NCBI GenBank assembly: GCA_012932295.1
Contig: JAAONU010000014.1
Location: 34,937,977 to 35,001,976 of the forward strand
Origin: Cyclina sinensis
Taxonomy: Eukaryota > Mollusca > Bivalvia > Venerida > Veneridae
Length of the DNA stretch: 64,000 nucleotides
Reading direction: 5' to 3'
Positions 60,326-64,000 of the stretch are shown piece after piece. How positions within the stretch are numbered: position 1 is the stretch's first letter; each line of letters starts with the position of its first letter. A model generated the notes under the pieces. That model saw only the letters and a program-made list of their open reading frames with translations, was not told where the DNA came from and made no database searches. Both the position numbers and the translations under genes were made by a program.

Positions 60326-63300
60326 TCCAACTTTCTTCTAAAACGATAATTTATTTACAAATGAATTGTTGTCAAGGCGCGATTTCTTAAAGTACGCTTG
60401 GAAACTCATGGCTGATTTTGATATTTCTCCCTACTGAATATTCAGAAGGGTTCCATGAAAGTTGACAGTTTATACACGTGATGAGAGACCCCTGACAAAG
60501 ACGACGAGAATAATTTCTCTATGTTCAGTGTCTGTCATTCTTCATCAGTAAGAGACAACATTTCTTAGTACCCTTTTAACCTGATGACAGCTCTTCGCAA
60601 GAAAACGGCAAAACCTATAAGCCTCGGCACAGAACAAATATTGAGGATAATCGTACAACAAGTGAAGAGATATCCTAAAGTTAGTTTAAAGCTTTTATGC
60701 CAGATGTAAAGGCCGGATCTATTTAAAGGTATATTTACGTAATAAGCAAAAAAGAATTCAAAAAGAAAATGAATTCAAGAGACAAACTAAAAAAACATTT
60801 AGAATATTCCATTTTTGTCAAAATAATGTTAATATGAATAGAATTAAATGCACTGTTACCCCATGTCTAGGTGTCAGTAGAACCGGAAAAACTGAATGCT
60901 CCAACATTAGTCTTCTATAGAGAGTTGTTGTTGTTCAATTATTCTGTAGATAGCCGTTTATTACAAATGCACACTTACTTTGTTACTACATCCTTTAAGG
61001 AACGATTTAAAAAAAGGTGTTCTCTTTTAAATTACTGATTAATCTCATGTAAATAAGAATGAGGCGATAAATCATGAAGAATAACATCGGTAAATATCAA
61101 AAATGGTCTCTTAAGAACTTGTCAATGGTATTGATAAATTAGCAATTTCAGAATAAAAAGGTTCCAGGGAGTCAGGAAGGTGTTATCTGAATGCAATAAT
61201 TTCGCCGACTGAATGCCAGTCAGGTACATCTTCTTTGAAAAAAATATAAATAGCAGTAGTAGATGTTGTGTGTCGGTAAATACACGGAACCAATTTCAGT
61301 GCAACAACCCGTTTAACATTTCTGCACTAAAACACGAATATGCTGCACTTGAAATGTAAGCTAATAACTTCACCATACATGCTTGATGGAACGGAACGCA
61401 GATCAAAGAGCAAAGGGTTATCTAAATGTTATTTACCTGTGAGGCTTGACATAAGGCAATCGTGTTTCCACCCATGTAAATAATTGAACGCGTTTGAAAT
61501 CTGTTTGATGTTTTAACGTGTTTACCTCTGGCCTTTAAATCTTATCGTTAATCTTGAAATAAAAAAGTAGAGCAATTTTCTTTATTCCATTTTATTTCTC
61601 TATCCAGATAATGACAATTGTTGCAGAGTATATTTCGTCAAAATTCAGAAATTCAACGATGACAATTTTTACCTATGACCTTGGAAGTTTACTGATATTT
61701 TTTAGGCATTTAACGATGTTGTGTAAATGTTTCATATACAGAATAATGTCAACGCTTGTAGGACAGACATTTTGTCCATTACTGAGCAGAAAATGTCTAC
61801 GCATTGTGAATAGTATAACGGTAACAGACAAAAAGACTATAGTTCAGACTAAACTATGCCATATAACTTCAGCATTTTTTTTATGCGTTAGTAACATAAA
61901 GTTCATATGTACCCGGTATCAGATAATCAAATCTAATTAAAGTACATGCAATACATTGATCAAAATTTGAGTTGTCTTATTTCTCAAAGGGCTCATTCTA
62001 TAATTTAAGGTATTAGATTCCTAATATCATACCTCCACTCTGCAGAGTATTCAATTCCATAAATCTGTGTAGGATTAAGACATTTTCACTGAAGGACATG
62101 GGTTCAAACTCCACTCAAGACATTTTTTCTCTCTAGTTTTTTGGAAATTTTACATTGTATAGATTTTACATATACAGAAAATATTGTTAAAGTCATTTTA
62201 CAATCATAGGTGGTCGCAAAGTCCAGTACCGGAAACAAAGTACAAGGTTTTCTAACAAGTGTAAAGCTTCAAAAACAGATTGATATCAACCATAAAAACT
62301 TGACATATCTTGTAAGTTTAATAAACATGTTAAGCTCATCTTAACAATCCTCTCAATATTCTGCTGACAATTTTGTCTTCCATTTCTCCTTCGAAGTAAT
62401 GCACGCCAGGAAGACAAAACAATCTTGGAGTTAGTTCATGAGTGATGAACACGTTATTACAGATGACATGCTGAAAATCTTAGATATCACATAGTCTGAT
62501 GGTTACACACAGACTATTGGTGTCACCTTCAGGGAATAAGCGGAACCGAAGTGAAATAAAAGCAGCTAAAATAAGACTACATTTTTAAATTTCAATTTTC
62601 TACGTAGCTGTTAGCATCACAATTCTTCCTTAACAAGCGAAATATCATTTTGTATTTCTTTCTTCAAGATGAAAGAATGTTTTATTAGCCGACCTTTCTT
62701 TTCTAAAATAAGAGGCCCTTAGGAAGGGGGGTGGTGGGCTCAGCCCAATAATTTTGACAGTAATAGTGATTTAAATTGGCGGCTATGGCAATTCATCGCT
62801 TTTGCCACACGCGAAATTGATACATTGTAATTTGCAATCAATTTTGTTCTTTTTGTTTGTCAAAATCTTGCACATATGTCACACAATTAAAATCAACTTC
62901 AGTACTTGTTGAATATACATGTAAGCCTCCCTCTGTTCCTGCCGATCTGCATTTTTTTCGAAGCATTTAAAATCTTATGTTAAAAACACAAGTTCTTTGA
63001 CACGCGACGTCATCCTGAAATATATACATGGAGTCAGTGAGAGGTTTTATAGGGTATAAACTAGATTTATGTTACAATTACATGTTTTACTTAACTGCCA
63101 AACAAATTTACCCACCAAAAAATTTAGGAATTCTAGAAAAATAGGAAGCCAGTGCATGCATGTGCCCTCATTGTAGGCTAACAAAAGGAACATTAATTGT
63201 GGCAAGAGTCTTATGCATATTAAAGCTTACGTCTTGAGACCAAAGCCTTGCGCTAAAGCAATATCTCGATGGATATAACATTTCTTTTGCAAAATACACA

Positions 63301-64000
63301 ATGTCCTAGTACACTTATTATAATAAGTAGAATCTTAACTACGTTATTTACTGATCAACAGTTTAATATATTAAATATGGTTTTAAACTTGGAAAGAATA
63401 ATTCAATACTCTGTACAATTTCTTATGTTTTCTAAATTACTGTTATTTTACAAGATACTGTCTTTTTAATATGAACAGTACTCCAGAGTAATCTTAGCCA
63501 TAACAATGCCTGCTATGTTTTAATCCAACAAATTAGCGTATCTCTAATTTCAGAATTCAGATATTATAAACGAATGTTTTTGACTTATAAAGCTTTTTGT
63601 CGTGTAGGTCTTAATATTATACAGTAATAAGACACGTTGAGGTCAGTATCAGTTTTACAGGTTTGTAAAAAACACATATTGACCTAAATAGAAGTCTGTA
63701 ATTGTTATATTATATACCCTATTGAAAGGTGCGCATAATAACTACACGTACGTGAAACTTTTGCAGGTATTTATTACTTTTTGGGGACCTTAATCACTTT
63801 TTTACGGATCCGCGCGTGCAACACTCGCGAACAATGAAATGAGTACTTTTTAGTAAGATACATAATATTGTGACTTAAATCTAAATCCTTATTTTGAAAA
63901 TATACTTTACTTTACTAAAGGTAAATCATGCATAATTTTAAGGAGACGTAAACAGATCTTAGGCCAACAAAATGTTTGAAATTGACATTTAGAAATGTGA
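60326..64000. other. No identifiable gene
   Basis: AT-rich sequence. One short block (GGAACGCAGATCAAAGAGCA plus AAGGGTTAT near 61392) is shared with 2910-2935. A SINE-like B-box remnant is near 62098. The 109-codon frame at 61611-61940 has no recognisable motif. Confidence 0.5.

Overview
The window reads as nuclear DNA of a metazoan, most likely a bivalve mollusc. It is AT-rich and gene-poor. It is full of short dispersed repeats of kinds I associate with bivalve genomes: a tRNA-like SINE with an (AATC)n tail, TGCCCCCAC-ended elements with CCGTCCGT runs, and arrays of 'ggcataattaagtcaaaatacaactctgag' type. There are no bacterial operons. The assignment is inference from repeat character only.

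The one large intact gene is on the minus strand at 24039-30179. It is a single-exon 2,046-residue Helitron/Helentron-type transposase. In order it carries an N-terminal cysteine protease-like domain resembling the herpesvirus tegument (C76) fold, a Cys-rich region, an HUH Rep nuclease, a Pif1-family helicase and a C-terminal exonuclease/endonuclease/phosphatase (EEP) nuclease. All signature residues I looked for are present. Just upstream, 2,803 bp (start of the gene plus its 5' region) are repeated head-to-tail with no difference that I found. This leaves a truncated 617-residue copy at 31129-32982. Both 5' regions carry a minisatellite.

The Helitron lies between exon-like pieces of a decayed minus-strand host gene (about 22.1-38.5 kb). 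A diverged tandem paralogue of that gene lies at about 40.2-45.2 kb. Both copies have recognisable splice sites, but frames are broken by stops and frameshifts, and I do not recognise the protein. Two non-LTR retrotransposon reverse-transcriptase fragments (36.9-37.9 kb) lie in the first copy, inside a pair of inverted ends.

Left part (1-20 kb): inverted-repeat and palindromic elements (1.66-2.58, 3.5-4.3, 5.72-5.90, 7.34-7.94, 10.18-10.55 kb), a long degenerate repeat array (9.7-11.8 kb), a SINE with a clear target-site duplication (15.0-15.3 kb), small elements with short terminal inverted repeats and internal tandem repeats (15.64-16.38 and 19.29-19.77 kb), and an inverted pair of CGTCACACCGTGTGAC-type ends at 13.7 and 18.5 kb.

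Right part (45-64 kb): satellite-like arrays. One holds twelve copies of a 16-bp palindrome at alternating 74/127 bp spacing (47.4-48.5 kb). One is a 60-bp array with internal inverted repeats (49.57-50.40 kb). The third is a 2.7-kb foldback-like structure (57.2-59.9 kb) whose two arms are inverted arrays of a 60-bp palindromic unit. Apart from repeats, 50.4-57 kb and 60.3-64 kb show nothing I can name. Most other short open frames look like chance or repeat-derived.
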